A DNA stretch of 34,970 bases, taken from Flavobacteriia bacterium (GTDB taxonomy: Bacteria > Bacteroidota > Bacteroidia > Flavobacteriales > Flavobacteriaceae). The notes under the pieces were generated by a model, which made no database searches, had not been told where the DNA came from, and saw only the letters and a list, made by a program, of their open reading frames with translations. The position numbers were made by a program, and so were the translations under genes. The DNA lies in assembly GCA_013298525.1 (NCBI GenBank), contig JAAFHW010000023.1, forward strand, positions 1 through 34,970, written 5' to 3'. This document shows, in pieces, positions 9,168 to 17,323 of this stretch; positions within the stretch are counted from its first letter, which is position 1; each line of letters starts with the position of its first letter.

Positions 9168-10090
9168 TAAAGATTACTTTTATCTTTGATTGAATATAGT
9201 GGACGTCGTTTTACCTCTTTATAAATCCTTCCTATATAGAGTGAAATAATTCCCATAAAAAATAATTGCAATCCGAAAACGATAATAATTGAGGCAATTA
9301 TTGAAGGCCAACCAGCTTGAAAGTTAATAAAAAACAACTTCAAGAACACTAAAACCAACAAGCCGAGCAAACCTAATGCTACAAGAGACATTCCAAATTT
9401 CACAGTCATCTTTAAAGGTAATTCAGAGAAGTCAAAAATAGCATCAAAAGCCAATTGCATTTTTCGCTTGAAATTAAACTTTGAAGTTCCAGCAAATCGT
9501 TCACGCTGTCCAATTTCTATTGTTGTCCAATGCTTAGATATGTCAATAAATATTCCTTCAATAAAACGATTGGTTTCATTGTACTTTAGAAATTCATCAG
9601 CAAAATCTCTATTAAACATTCGCATTACAGCAATACCTTTTGGAATATTTAATCCTGTAAACTTATTTAATGTACCCCAAAATATTTTTGAAAACAATCT
9701 ATTAATGAAAGAATCTTTTTTTTCTTTTCTTATTCCCCAAACTAAATCATATCCTTTTTCGATTTCTTCCAAAAATCTCGGAATTTCGATAGGTGGATCT
9801 TGTAAATCTGGGTCCATATACAACAAATAATCTCCTGTAGCGTGAGCAATAGCAGCAGAAACAGCAGCTGCTTTTCCGTGATTGTATGAAAAAACAACTA
9901 GTTTTATTCTAGCATCTAATTGTGCTTGTTCTTTTATGATTTCAACAGTTTTATCTTTACTCCCATCATCTACAAAAACATATTCATAGGTAATTGGCAA
10001 ACTGTCCAACACAATTTTGGTCTCTTTTAAAAACTGAAGAATAACTTCTTCTTCATAATAAACTGGAACAACTAAAGACAGTTTCTTCAT
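9167..10090 (-). CDS. GT2 membrane glycosyltransferase, DPM1/GtrB type
   Basis: A GT-A fold glycosyltransferase (307 aa) that begins SLVVPVYYEEE. The UDP/GDP-sugar-binding FVDDGSKDKT has Asp residues at 41-42, and the metal-binding DPDLQDPP covers 93-100. Two C-terminal transmembrane helices (~230-254 and ~262-288) place it in the inner membrane. This is the layout of GtrB, ArnC and dolichyl/polyprenyl-phosphate mannosyltransferases, which move a sugar from a nucleotide donor to undecaprenyl phosphate. It is the only glycosyltransferase in the operon. It may therefore make a polyprenyl-phosphate sugar for decoration rather than build the backbone. The ATG directly follows the stop of the HAD gene. 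Confidence 0.88.
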   Translation of the reverse strand: MKKLSLVVPVYYEEEVILQFLKETKIVLDSLPITYEYVFVDDGSKDKTVEIIKEQAQLDARIKLVVFSYNHGKAAAVSAAIAHATGDYLLYMDPDLQDPPIEIPRFLEEIEKGYDLVWGIRKEKKDSFINRLFSKIFWGTLNKFTGLNIPKGIAVMRMFNRDFADEFLKYNETNRFIEGIFIDISKHWTTIEIGQRERFAGTSKFNFKRKMQLAFDAIFDFSELPLKMTVKFGMSLVALGLLGLLVLVFLKLFFINFQAGWPSIIASIIIVFGLQLFFMGIISLYIGRIYKEVKRRPLYSIKDKSNL

Positions 10091-10726
10091 TTAGATATAG
10101 TTTGTTATTTCTGCTAAATTAGAAATTTTATTTTTCAAATTGGGATAAAAACTATCTCTATCAATGATTAAAACCTTAAAACCTAATTTTTCTGCAGGTT
10201 CCAAATCAAGTTTTATAGAGTCACCAATATACAAAACTTCGTTAGCTTCAAAAGGAATTCTATCTAATGCTTTTTGATAGAAATCTAAATTGGGCTTAGC
10301 AACTCCGAGCTCTTCTGAAACAAAAACATCCTGAAAAACAGACCCGAAAAAGGAGTGTAATTTATCTTTTAAAGTAGTATTAAAATTAGAAATCACACCT
10401 AGTGGTAGATTTAATTCTGATAAGATTTTGGTGTCTACAAATGCTTCCCATGGTAAATAAGTGCAATTTTTGAAAATAGAATTTACTAATGTTTCTTGAG
10501 GAACTATTCCGAGCAAATACAACAACTCTGAATTAAATTTCTTGTAAAAATCCTCATCTGTCCTATCTGGAAAATGAATTACTTCCGACAATAATTTATG
10601 CTTGGCTTTAATATCTTCTAGAGAAACTTCATGGCCAAAATCTTCAATTGTTTTCTGAATATTGTTGTACAATGATGGTTTTCCTAATAAAGTGCCAGCA
10701 ACATCAAAGAAAATATATTTAATCAT
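10091..10726 (-). CDS. HAD-family hydrolase (subfamily I) with DxA motif I
   Basis: A 211-residue haloacid-dehalogenase-fold protein. Motif I is FFDVAGTLL with nucleophile D8. Motif II is VISNFN (S113), motif III is GVAKP (K144), and motif IV is YIGDSIKLDL (D169, D174). The helical cap lies at ~15-90. Position 10, which is Asp in typical HAD phosphatases (DxD), is Ala here, as in phosphonatases. A standard phosphomonoesterase mechanism is therefore uncertain. It lies between the ATP-grasp gene (2-base gap) and the GT2 gene (no gap). This suggests that it acts on a phosphorylated intermediate of the same modification pathway. Specificity cannot be assigned. Confidence 0.85.
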   Translation of the reverse strand: MIKYIFFDVAGTLLGKPSLYNNIQKTIEDFGHEVSLEDIKAKHKLLSEVIHFPDRTDEDFYKKFNSELLYLLGIVPQETLVNSIFKNCTYLPWEAFVDTKILSELNLPLGVISNFNTTLKDKLHSFFGSVFQDVFVSEELGVAKPNLDFYQKALDRIPFEANEVLYIGDSIKLDLEPAEKLGFKVLIIDRDSFYPNLKNKISNLAEITNYI

Positions 10727-10728
10727 AT

Positions 10729-11706
10729 TTAATAAATAATATGTGAAACACTATTGTTGTTTAACTTATCAAAATCGTTAGAATTTGGATAAACAACATC
10801 CATCAAAATTCTTGTTGCAATTCCTTCAATTGGTTTTGGCTCATCAGGAATTTCGTTTAATAAATATTCTTGAATGGCATATTTAACATCTTGAAAACCC
10901 AAATTGTGACGAATAGAATTGGTGCCAGAAATTCTACAATTAATTTCAAATGGAACTATTGAGCCTTCATCTGTAACAATACTTTGGATATTAAAACTTC
11001 CGACCAAACCACCAAGAGCAATCATCTTTTCTGCAATAATTTTAATCTCATCATCAAATTGAAAAACTACTTTTGATTCAGTTGTTGTTCCATTCGTTAA
11101 AGAACGCTCCATTGTAAACAATCCATGAAGATTTCCTTGTTTGTTTACATAAACTGCAGTTGTAATTTCGATTCCTTTAGACAAAGGTTGAATCATATAT
11201 TCTTGTGGTAATTGATTTGGTTTTTCAGGATTTAATAAAATTCCTCTTGAACCTCTTCCTTCTCTTGGCTTAGCAATAATTTCTTTTTCAGAAAAATCAT
11301 ATTCTGCCGCTATCCAAGATTTGGCAAAAGGAATACCATTGGAAGACAAATACTTAAAAGTTTCATATTTATCCAAATAAACTTTGGCTGTTTTTGCTTC
11401 ACTTGCTACAACAATTGCATTAAGCTTTGACGCGTTCTCAGATAAATAATAAATTTCATAATCGGTTGATGGTATAATTAAATCAACTTTTTCAATTTTA
11501 ATTATATTTTGAAGCGTTGGAATATAACTCTCATCGTAAGAATAAGGAACTTGGTAGGACACATTGCACAAATGATTGCCTGGAGTGAAACTTGCAATAT
11601 CAGTTCCAACCAAACGAATAGGTAAGTTTAAAGAGCGAATATTTCTCAAAATACCCTGTCCAACGTTTCCTCCTATTCCTGTAACTAAAACTGTTCTTTT
11701 TTCCAT
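10729..11706 (-). CDS. ATP-grasp ligase of polysaccharide locus
   Basis: A 325-residue protein with a carbamoyl-phosphate-synthase-like layout. The N-terminal pre-ATP-grasp Rossmann part has TGIGGNVGQGILR at 9-21, and an ATP-grasp domain follows. Probable ATP contacts are K146 and the glycine-rich loop GRGSRG (150-155). Probable Mg-binding residues are E254 and N256 in PFEINCRISG. ATP-grasp enzymes join a carboxylate to an amine or thiol through an acyl phosphate. In a polysaccharide operon this may mean amide formation on a sugar acid or attachment of an amino acid, which is inference. The gene begins inside the end of the SDR gene (22-base overlap), so the two are likely to be coupled in translation. 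Confidence 0.82.
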   Translation of the reverse strand: MEKRTVLVTGIGGNVGQGILRNIRSLNLPIRLVGTDIASFTPGNHLCNVSYQVPYSYDESYIPTLQNIIKIEKVDLIIPSTDYEIYYLSENASKLNAIVVASEAKTAKVYLDKYETFKYLSSNGIPFAKSWIAAEYDFSEKEIIAKPREGRGSRGILLNPEKPNQLPQEYMIQPLSKGIEITTAVYVNKQGNLHGLFTMERSLTNGTTTESKVVFQFDDEIKIIAEKMIALGGLVGSFNIQSIVTDEGSIVPFEINCRISGTNSIRHNLGFQDVKYAIQEYLLNEIPDEPKPIEGIATRILMDVVYPNSNDFDKLNNNSVSHIIY

Positions 11707-12539
11707 TGAATATAATTAATAATAGCTTCTTTAAAATTGGTTTTTGGTTGCCATCCTAACAAGTCACAAGTCTTTTGATTGTTATAATGAAATGATGGCG
11801 CACTATCTTCATTAACAAATTCAATTGAAGCTGAAGTAAATTCTGCAATAATGTAAGCCAAATCTATATTAGAATATTCCTCTTTGCTAACTCCCAAGAG
11901 TGTCTTATTTTTTACTAAATCAAAATTTTGAATGGCTAAAATAATAAATTGACAGGCATCTTCAACATAAATATAATTCTGCTCTCGTTGACCTTTACCC
12001 CAAACAGTAATAACATGACTACCTATAGCTTGTTGAATATAATTGGGAATAATAGTATTTTCTTTCATTCCAATTCCATAAAGAGACGAAAGTCTTATTA
12101 TTGTTGCATTAGATGTTTCTAAAACTATTTGTTCTGCAAGATATTTAGAAGTTGCGTATTGCGATTGTGGATTAATTGGAGATTCTTCATGAATTAAATC
12201 CGTTTTTAAATCATATACAGAACATGTGGATATATAAACTATTCTTGAAGAAGAAAACTTTTTAATTAATTGTTCAGTAAGTGAAACATTAACTTCAAAA
12301 AGTTGCTCTTTATCCAAACTAATTTGTCCAGATGAAACAGCTGCATGACAAAGAATAAGGAAATCTGGTTCTATAGAAATTGAAGCTAAATCTGAAGAAG
12401 AAAACACTTGAATATGGTTCCATAGTTCTGTTTTTCTTCCAATTCCATAAATTGTAAAATCGTCTTTCAACAAATTAAATAAATGACTTGCTAAAAATCC
12501 TTTTATACCTGATATTAGAATTGTTTTTTTCAAATTCAT
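11685..12539 (-). CDS. NAD-dependent epimerase/dehydratase (extended SDR)
   Basis: A 284-residue extended short-chain dehydrogenase. The nucleotide-binding loop is SGIKGFLASHL (10-20), with a catalytic Ser/Thr in ISTCSVYD (103-110) and Y128/K132 in the YATSK motif. Later, GKGQREQNYIYVEDACQFI is the conserved sugar-nucleotide epimerase region. It is somewhat shorter than RfbB or GalE. It could be a 4-epimerase, 4,6-dehydratase or 4-reductase acting on a product of the RfbB gene immediately upstream, but the substrate is not readable. Its 3' end overlaps the ATP-grasp gene by 22 bases. Confidence 0.87.
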   Translation of the reverse strand: MNLKKTILISGIKGFLASHLFNLLKDDFTIYGIGRKTELWNHIQVFSSSDLASISIEPDFLILCHAAVSSGQISLDKEQLFEVNVSLTEQLIKKFSSSRIVYISTCSVYDLKTDLIHEESPINPQSQYATSKYLAEQIVLETSNATIIRLSSLYGIGMKENTIIPNYIQQAIGSHVITVWGKGQREQNYIYVEDACQFIILAIQNFDLVKNKTLLGVSKEEYSNIDLAYIIAEFTSASIEFVNEDSAPSFHYNNQKTCDLLGWQPKTNFKEAIINYIQWKKEQF

Positions 12540-12591
12540 GAAACTAATTATATTGACAATTAGGTATTAAAAGAATCACACGAACGAAGTT

Positions 12592-13638
12592 CTATTCGTA
12601 TTGTTTGTCGTAATACTTTTGATATTCGCCTGACGTAACATTTTTCAACCAAGTTTCGTTAGCCAAATACCAATCGATAGTTCGTTCTAATCCTTGTTCG
12701 AAAGTTACTGATGGTTTCCAACCCAATTCTTTATTGATTTTGGTGGCATCAATTGCATAACGCAAATCGTGTCCTGGCCTATCTTTTACATAAGTAATCA
12801 ATTGTTCTGAAGTTCCTGCGGCACGACCTAATTTGGAGTCCATTTGAACACATAATAGTTTTACTAAATCGATATTTTGCCATTCGTTAAAACCACCAAT
12901 ATTATAAGTCTCGTGATTTTTTCCTTTGTGAAATACTAAATCAATAGCTACAGCATGGTCTTCAACAAACAACCAATCACGAGTATATTTTCCGTCTCCA
13001 TAAACAGGAAGTGGTTTGTTATTGATAATATTATTAATAAAAAGTGGAATCAATTTCTCAGGAAAATGATAAGGTCCGTAATTATTGGAACAATTTGTAA
13101 TTACATAAGGTAATCCATAAGTTTCTCCATAAGCTCTAACGAAGTGGTCTGAACTTGCTTTAGATGCAGAATAAGGAGAATTTGGATCGTAGCTTGTAGT
13201 TTCAGTAAATAAACCTTCAGCACCAAGTGAACCATAAACCTCATCGGTAGAAATATGGTAGAATCGTTTACCTTCAAAGTTGTCTTTCCAAATGGTTTTT
13301 GCTGCGTTTAAAAGATTCATAGTTCCGATAACATTTGTCTTTACAAAACTCAAAGGATCTGTAATCGAACGATCAACATGTGACTCAGCTGCCAAATGTA
13401 AAACACCATCAAATTGATGCTTTTGAAATAAATCGTTAATAAAATCAGCATCTACTATATCACCTTTTACAAAAGTATAATTAGGAGCATTCTCTATATC
13501 AGCAATATTTTCAAGATTACCAGCATAAGTTAACGCATCAAGATTATATATGTGATAACTAGGATATTTATTAACAAATAGTCTTACTACATGAGAACCT
13601 ATAAATCCTGCTCCGCCTGTGATTACTATTTTTTTCAT
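12592..13638 (-). CDS. rfbB: dTDP-glucose 4,6-dehydratase
   Basis: I chose the ATG at 13638 because it gives the family-typical start MKKIVITGGAGFIGSH (348 aa). An ATG five codons earlier (13653) would overlap the upstream stop. The NAD-binding loop GGAGFIG is at 8-14. The dehydratase triad motif HISTDEVYGS has T131/D132/E133, and YSASK has Y156/K160. LAAESHVDRSI and NCSNNYGPYHFPEKLIPL are diagnostic of RfbB/RmlB. It converts dTDP-glucose to dTDP-4-keto-6-deoxyglucose in the cytoplasm. No rfbA, rfbC or rfbD is in the window, so dTDP-glucose must come from genes elsewhere and the product may not become rhamnose. Confidence 0.93.
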   Translation of the reverse strand: MKKIVITGGAGFIGSHVVRLFVNKYPSYHIYNLDALTYAGNLENIADIENAPNYTFVKGDIVDADFINDLFQKHQFDGVLHLAAESHVDRSITDPLSFVKTNVIGTMNLLNAAKTIWKDNFEGKRFYHISTDEVYGSLGAEGLFTETTSYDPNSPYSASKASSDHFVRAYGETYGLPYVITNCSNNYGPYHFPEKLIPLFINNIINNKPLPVYGDGKYTRDWLFVEDHAVAIDLVFHKGKNHETYNIGGFNEWQNIDLVKLLCVQMDSKLGRAAGTSEQLITYVKDRPGHDLRYAIDATKINKELGWKPSVTFEQGLERTIDWYLANETWLKNVTSGEYQKYYDKQYE

Positions 13639-13639
13639 A

Positions 13640-14917
13640 TTATAATTTACCATCTATTGAACATTTCAAAACTCCTTTTACATCATAAACAACTGAGTTC
13701 GGGTTTTTAAATTGTTCTAAATCTATATTTAAAAATTCATTATGAGCAACACCTAAAACAATGGTGTCAAATTTTTCAGTAGGCAAAGTTTCAGTAGTTT
13801 CTAATCCATATTCATGCCTTACTTCACTTGGATTAGCCCACGGATCATATACTGATACTGTTATTCCATAATCTTGTAATGATTTGATAACATCTACTAT
13901 TTTAGTATTTCTTACATCAGGGCAATTTTCTTTAAAAGTAATTCCCAGCATCAATAATTTAGAGTGATTTACAGGAATTCGTTTTTTAATCATCAATTTA
14001 ACAATTCTAGAAGCAACATATTCTCCCATACTATCATTAAGACGTCTTCCTGCCAAAATTATTTCAGGATGATAACCTGCTTCTTGTGCTTTTTGAGCTA
14101 AATAATAAGGATCAACACCAATACAATGTCCACCAACTAGTCCTGGTTTGAAATTTAAGAAATTCCATTTTGTACCTGCTGCTTCAAGTACAGCTTGAGT
14201 ATCAATTTCAAGAATATTAAAAATTTTAGCTAATTCATTTACAAAGGCAATGTTGATGTCTCTTTGAGAATTCTCAATTACCTTGGCCGCTTCAGCAACT
14301 TTTATTGAAGGAGCTAAATGTGTTCCTGCAGTAATAACCGATTTATAAATTTCATTAACTTTTATACCTATTTCTGGAGTTGAACCGGCTGTGATTTTCA
14401 AAATCTTATCAACGGTATGTTCTTTATCTCCTGGGTTAATTCGTTCTGGAGAATATCCTGCAAAGAAATCTATATTAAATTTTAATCCGCTAACACGCTC
14501 TAAAACTGGGACACATTCTTCTTCTGTAAGTCCTGGATAAACGGTAGACTCATAAATAACAATATCTCCTTGTTTAAGAACTTTACCAACTGTTTCGCTT
14601 GATTTGTATAAAGGAGTTAAATCTGGTCGATTGTTTTTATCAACTGGAGTTGGAACGGTAATTATATAATAATTACAATCTTTAATATCTTCTAACTGTG
14701 TAGTACAAAATAAGCCAACTTTACTCAATGGCTTTTCAATAAGTACGGATTGTAATAATTCTTTCTCAACCTCAAGAGTGAAATCATTTCCTTTATTAAG
14801 TTCTGATACTCTATTTTGATTTATATCAAATCCTACGACTGGGTATTTTGTCGCAAACAATCTAGCTAGCGGTAATCCAACATATCCTAAACCTATTATA
14901 CCTATTTTTATATCCAT
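13640..14917 (-). CDS. UDP-HexNAc 6-dehydrogenase, TviB/WbpO type
   Basis: A 425-residue nucleotide-sugar dehydrogenase. The N-terminal Rossmann loop is IGLGYVGLPLA (8-18), followed by YIITVPTPVD (84-93) and the central ESTVYPG (123-129). The catalytic Cys is C265 in GGHCIGVDPYYLAQKAQEAG. The wording of that segment, with ILAGRRLNDSMGEYV, is that of the TviB/WbpO/VipA group (UDP-GlcNAc or UDP-GalNAc to the uronic acid, two NAD+ used), not of UDP-glucose dehydrogenase. With the WbpP/TviC-like epimerase at 16340 it can make UDP-GalNAcA, as in Vi antigen synthesis. One base separates it from the likely rfbB start. The WecC (ManNAc) type is the main alternative. Confidence 0.88.
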   Translation of the reverse strand: MDIKIGIIGLGYVGLPLARLFATKYPVVGFDINQNRVSELNKGNDFTLEVEKELLQSVLIEKPLSKVGLFCTTQLEDIKDCNYYIITVPTPVDKNNRPDLTPLYKSSETVGKVLKQGDIVIYESTVYPGLTEEECVPVLERVSGLKFNIDFFAGYSPERINPGDKEHTVDKILKITAGSTPEIGIKVNEIYKSVITAGTHLAPSIKVAEAAKVIENSQRDINIAFVNELAKIFNILEIDTQAVLEAAGTKWNFLNFKPGLVGGHCIGVDPYYLAQKAQEAGYHPEIILAGRRLNDSMGEYVASRIVKLMIKKRIPVNHSKLLMLGITFKENCPDVRNTKIVDVIKSLQDYGITVSVYDPWANPSEVRHEYGLETTETLPTEKFDTIVLGVAHNEFLNIDLEQFKNPNSVVYDVKGVLKCSIDGKL

Positions 14918-14941
14918 TTAAAAGTGGTTTACAATTAAAAT

Positions 14942-16333
14942 TTACGAACCTATTTCTTGGTAAATAAAACCTATTTCTTTAATTTTATTTGCATCTAATA
15001 AATTTCTACCATCAAAAACAAAAGCTGGCTTTTGCATACTATCGTAGATTTTTTGCCAATCATAAGTTTTGAATTCATCCCATTCTGTCAATACTGCGAT
15101 AGCATGAGAATTGGCACAAGCTTCATATACATCTTTGAAAGACGTTACATGCTTTCTATTTTGCTCGTCAGTTCGTGTCTCAAGATAATTCAAATCAGAA
15201 ATTACTTGCTTGTAGTCTACTTTAGGATCATAAACGGCAATTTTTGCTTGCTCATTAATCAAATCGTCAGCAACATAAATAGCTGCTGATTCACGAGTAT
15301 CATTGGTGTCTTTCTTAAATGCCCATCCTAAAAATGCAATTTTTTTATCTGCAATAGTATTGTATAATGTACTTACTATATTTTTAGAAAATCTTCTTTT
15401 TTGGTGATCGTTCATGATAATAACTTGTTCCCAATAATCGGCAACTTCATTCAATCCAAAAGATTTAGAAATATAAACCAGATTTAAAATATCTTTTTGA
15501 AAACAAGAACCTCCAAATCCTACAGAAGCTTTCAAGAATTTTGGCCCAATTCTACTATCCATTCCAATAGCTCTGGACACTTCATTTACGTTAGCACCAG
15601 TTTTCTCACAAAGTTCAGACATTGCATTAATTGAAGAAACACGTTGTGCTAAAAAAGCATTTGCTGTTAACTTAGATAACTCTGAAGACCAAACATTAGT
15701 AGTTAAAATTCTTTCTTTTGGAACCCAATTAGCGTAAACTTCAACTAAAGATTGAATAGCTCTTTGACCTTCTTCTGTTGTGTCGCCACCAATAAGCACA
15801 CGGTCTGGACTCAATAAATCTTCAACTGCTGTTCCCTCTGCCAAAAATTCTGGATTGGATAATATTTGAAATTGCACTCCATTACCTGTATTATCTAAAA
15901 TACTTTTAATTGCCTCAGCAGTTCTTACTGGCAATGTTGATTTTTCAACAACAATTTTATCAGTTTTTGAAACTCTTGCAATTTGTCTTGCGCAAAGTTC
16001 AATATACTTTAAATCGGCCGCCATACCTTTACCAGAACCATAAGTTTTGGTAGGTGTATTTACCGAAATAAATATGATTTGAGCTTCTTCAATTGCTTTA
16101 TCAACTTCTGTAGAGAAGAAAAGATTTTTCCCTCTTGAGTGTGCAACAATATCTCCAAGACCTGGTTCATAAACCGGAATATTGTCTACATTTTCATCAT
16201 TCCATCTTGCAATACGCTCTTCATTCAAATCAACTACCGTGACTTTAATATGTGGACATTTTTGTGCAATAACTGCCATTGTAGGTCCACCAACATAACC
16301 TGCTCCGATGCAGCAAATATTTGTAATTTTCAT
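14942..16333 (-). CDS. UDP-glucose 6-dehydrogenase, animal-type
   Basis: A 463-residue protein starting with [17 protein letters not shown] (7-23). [12 protein letters not shown] follows, with VNTPTKTYG at 91-99 and [15 protein letters not shown] at 159-173. The catalytic C277 is in [20 protein letters not shown] and GPTMAVIA are typical of the animal/plant-like UGDH branch (~460 aa) rather than the shorter bacterial Ugd. It oxidises UDP-glucose to UDP-glucuronate with two NAD+. It lies 24 bases upstream of the TviB-like gene in the same operon. Its product would supply glucuronic acid residues or a precursor of decarboxylated sugars. Confidence 0.93.
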   Translation of the reverse strand: MKITNICCIGAGYVGGPTMAVIAQKCPHIKVTVVDLNEERIARWNDENVDNIPVYEPGLGDIVAHSRGKNLFFSTEVDKAIEEAQIIFISVNTPTKTYGSGKGMAADLKYIELCARQIARVSKTDKIVVEKSTLPVRTAEAIKSILDNTGNGVQFQILSNPEFLAEGTAVEDLLSPDRVLIGGDTTEEGQRAIQSLVEVYANWVPKERILTTNVWSSELSKLTANAFLAQRVSSINAMSELCEKTGANVNEVSRAIGMDSRIGPKFLKASVGFGGSCFQKDILNLVYISKSFGLNEVADYWEQVIIMNDHQKRRFSKNIVSTLYNTIADKKIAFLGWAFKKDTNDTRESAAIYVADDLINEQAKIAVYDPKVDYKQVISDLNYLETRTDEQNRKHVTSFKDVYEACANSHAIAVLTEWDEFKTYDWQKIYDSMQKPAFVFDGRNLLDANKIKEIGFIYQEIGS

Positions 16334-16339
16334 TCTATT

Positions 16340-17320
16340 TTATTTTAAATTTTCCCAATACCATTCCACTGCTTCTTTTAATCCCAATGAAAAAGAATAT
16401 TTTGGATTATAATTTAGTAATCGTTTTGCTTTTTCTATACTTGCTAAAGAATGAGGTATATCTCCTACTCTATTAGCCCCATAAAAAATCGATACTTCAG
16501 AAATTGAAGCATCATATTTAGATAAATTTTGTTTCAACAAATTAACCATCTCATTAAGAGTCACTCTATCACCAAATGCAGTATTATAAACTGTATTTAG
16601 CGCTTCATTATTTTGAGTGATCATCGCTAATTCATTCATTTGAATCACATTGTCTATATAAGTGAAATCCCTTGAATAGGTTCCATCACCATTAATCACC
16701 GGACTTTCATGACGCATAAATTGCATAACAAATTTTGGAATAACTGCAGCATAAGCCCCATTAGGATCTTGACGCCTCCCAAAAACATTAAAATATCTCA
16801 ATCCAATTGTTTCTAATCCATAGGTTTTACTAAACACATCAGCATACAATTCATTTACATATTTAGTAATTGCATATGGTGAAAGTGGTTTTCCAATTAC
16901 TTCTTCAACCTTTGGCAAAGCCTCTGAATCTCCATATGTAGAAGAACTTGCTGCATAAACAAATCGCTTAACTCCATTATCACGAGAAGCGACCAACATA
17001 TTTAAAAAACCTGTAACATTAACTTCATTACTTGTAATTGGATCTTGTATTGATCTAGGTACAGAACCCAAAGCCGCTTGATGAAGAACAAAGTCTTTTT
17101 CTTTAGTAGCTTTTAAACAAGTTTCTAGATTCCTTATATCACCTTCAATTAATTCAAATCGTTCATTAGATAACAAATGCTCAATATTATGTCTATGTCC
17201 AGTTGCAAAATTATCCAAACAAGTTACATAGTATCCTTTTTTTATAAAATAATCGCACAAATTAGACCCTATAAAACCAGCACCTCCTGTAATTAATATA
17301 TTTTGAATAGTTTTATTCAT
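16340..17320 (-). CDS. UDP-GlcNAc/GlcNAcA 4-epimerase, WbpP/TviC type
   Basis: A 326-residue extended SDR. Its NAD-binding loop TGGAGFIGSN is near residue 12. DNFATGHRHNI is typical of the WbpP/TviC group. The catalytic Ser/Tyr/Lys set is SSSTYG with Y149/K153 in SPYAITK. RYFNVFGRRQDPNGAYAAVI is the group's substrate-binding segment. The ATG at 17320 is preferred; a GTG one codon earlier would also work. It interconverts gluco and galacto forms of UDP-HexNAc or the uronic acid. Its presence beside a TviB-like gene supports UDP-GalNAcA production. It starts 3 bases after the kinase gene. Confidence 0.9.
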   Translation of the reverse strand: MNKTIQNILITGGAGFIGSNLCDYFIKKGYYVTCLDNFATGHRHNIEHLLSNERFELIEGDIRNLETCLKATKEKDFVLHQAALGSVPRSIQDPITSNEVNVTGFLNMLVASRDNGVKRFVYAASSSTYGDSEALPKVEEVIGKPLSPYAITKYVNELYADVFSKTYGLETIGLRYFNVFGRRQDPNGAYAAVIPKFVMQFMRHESPVINGDGTYSRDFTYIDNVIQMNELAMITQNNEALNTVYNTAFGDRVTLNEMVNLLKQNLSKYDASISEVSIFYGANRVGDIPHSLASIEKAKRLLNYNPKYSFSLGLKEAVEWYWENLK

Positions 17321-17323
17321 CAC

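Noticed and set aside
9468..9830. 120-codon open frame on the plus strand
   Set aside because: It is antisense to the GT2 gene, whose motifs are intact. No family resemblance.
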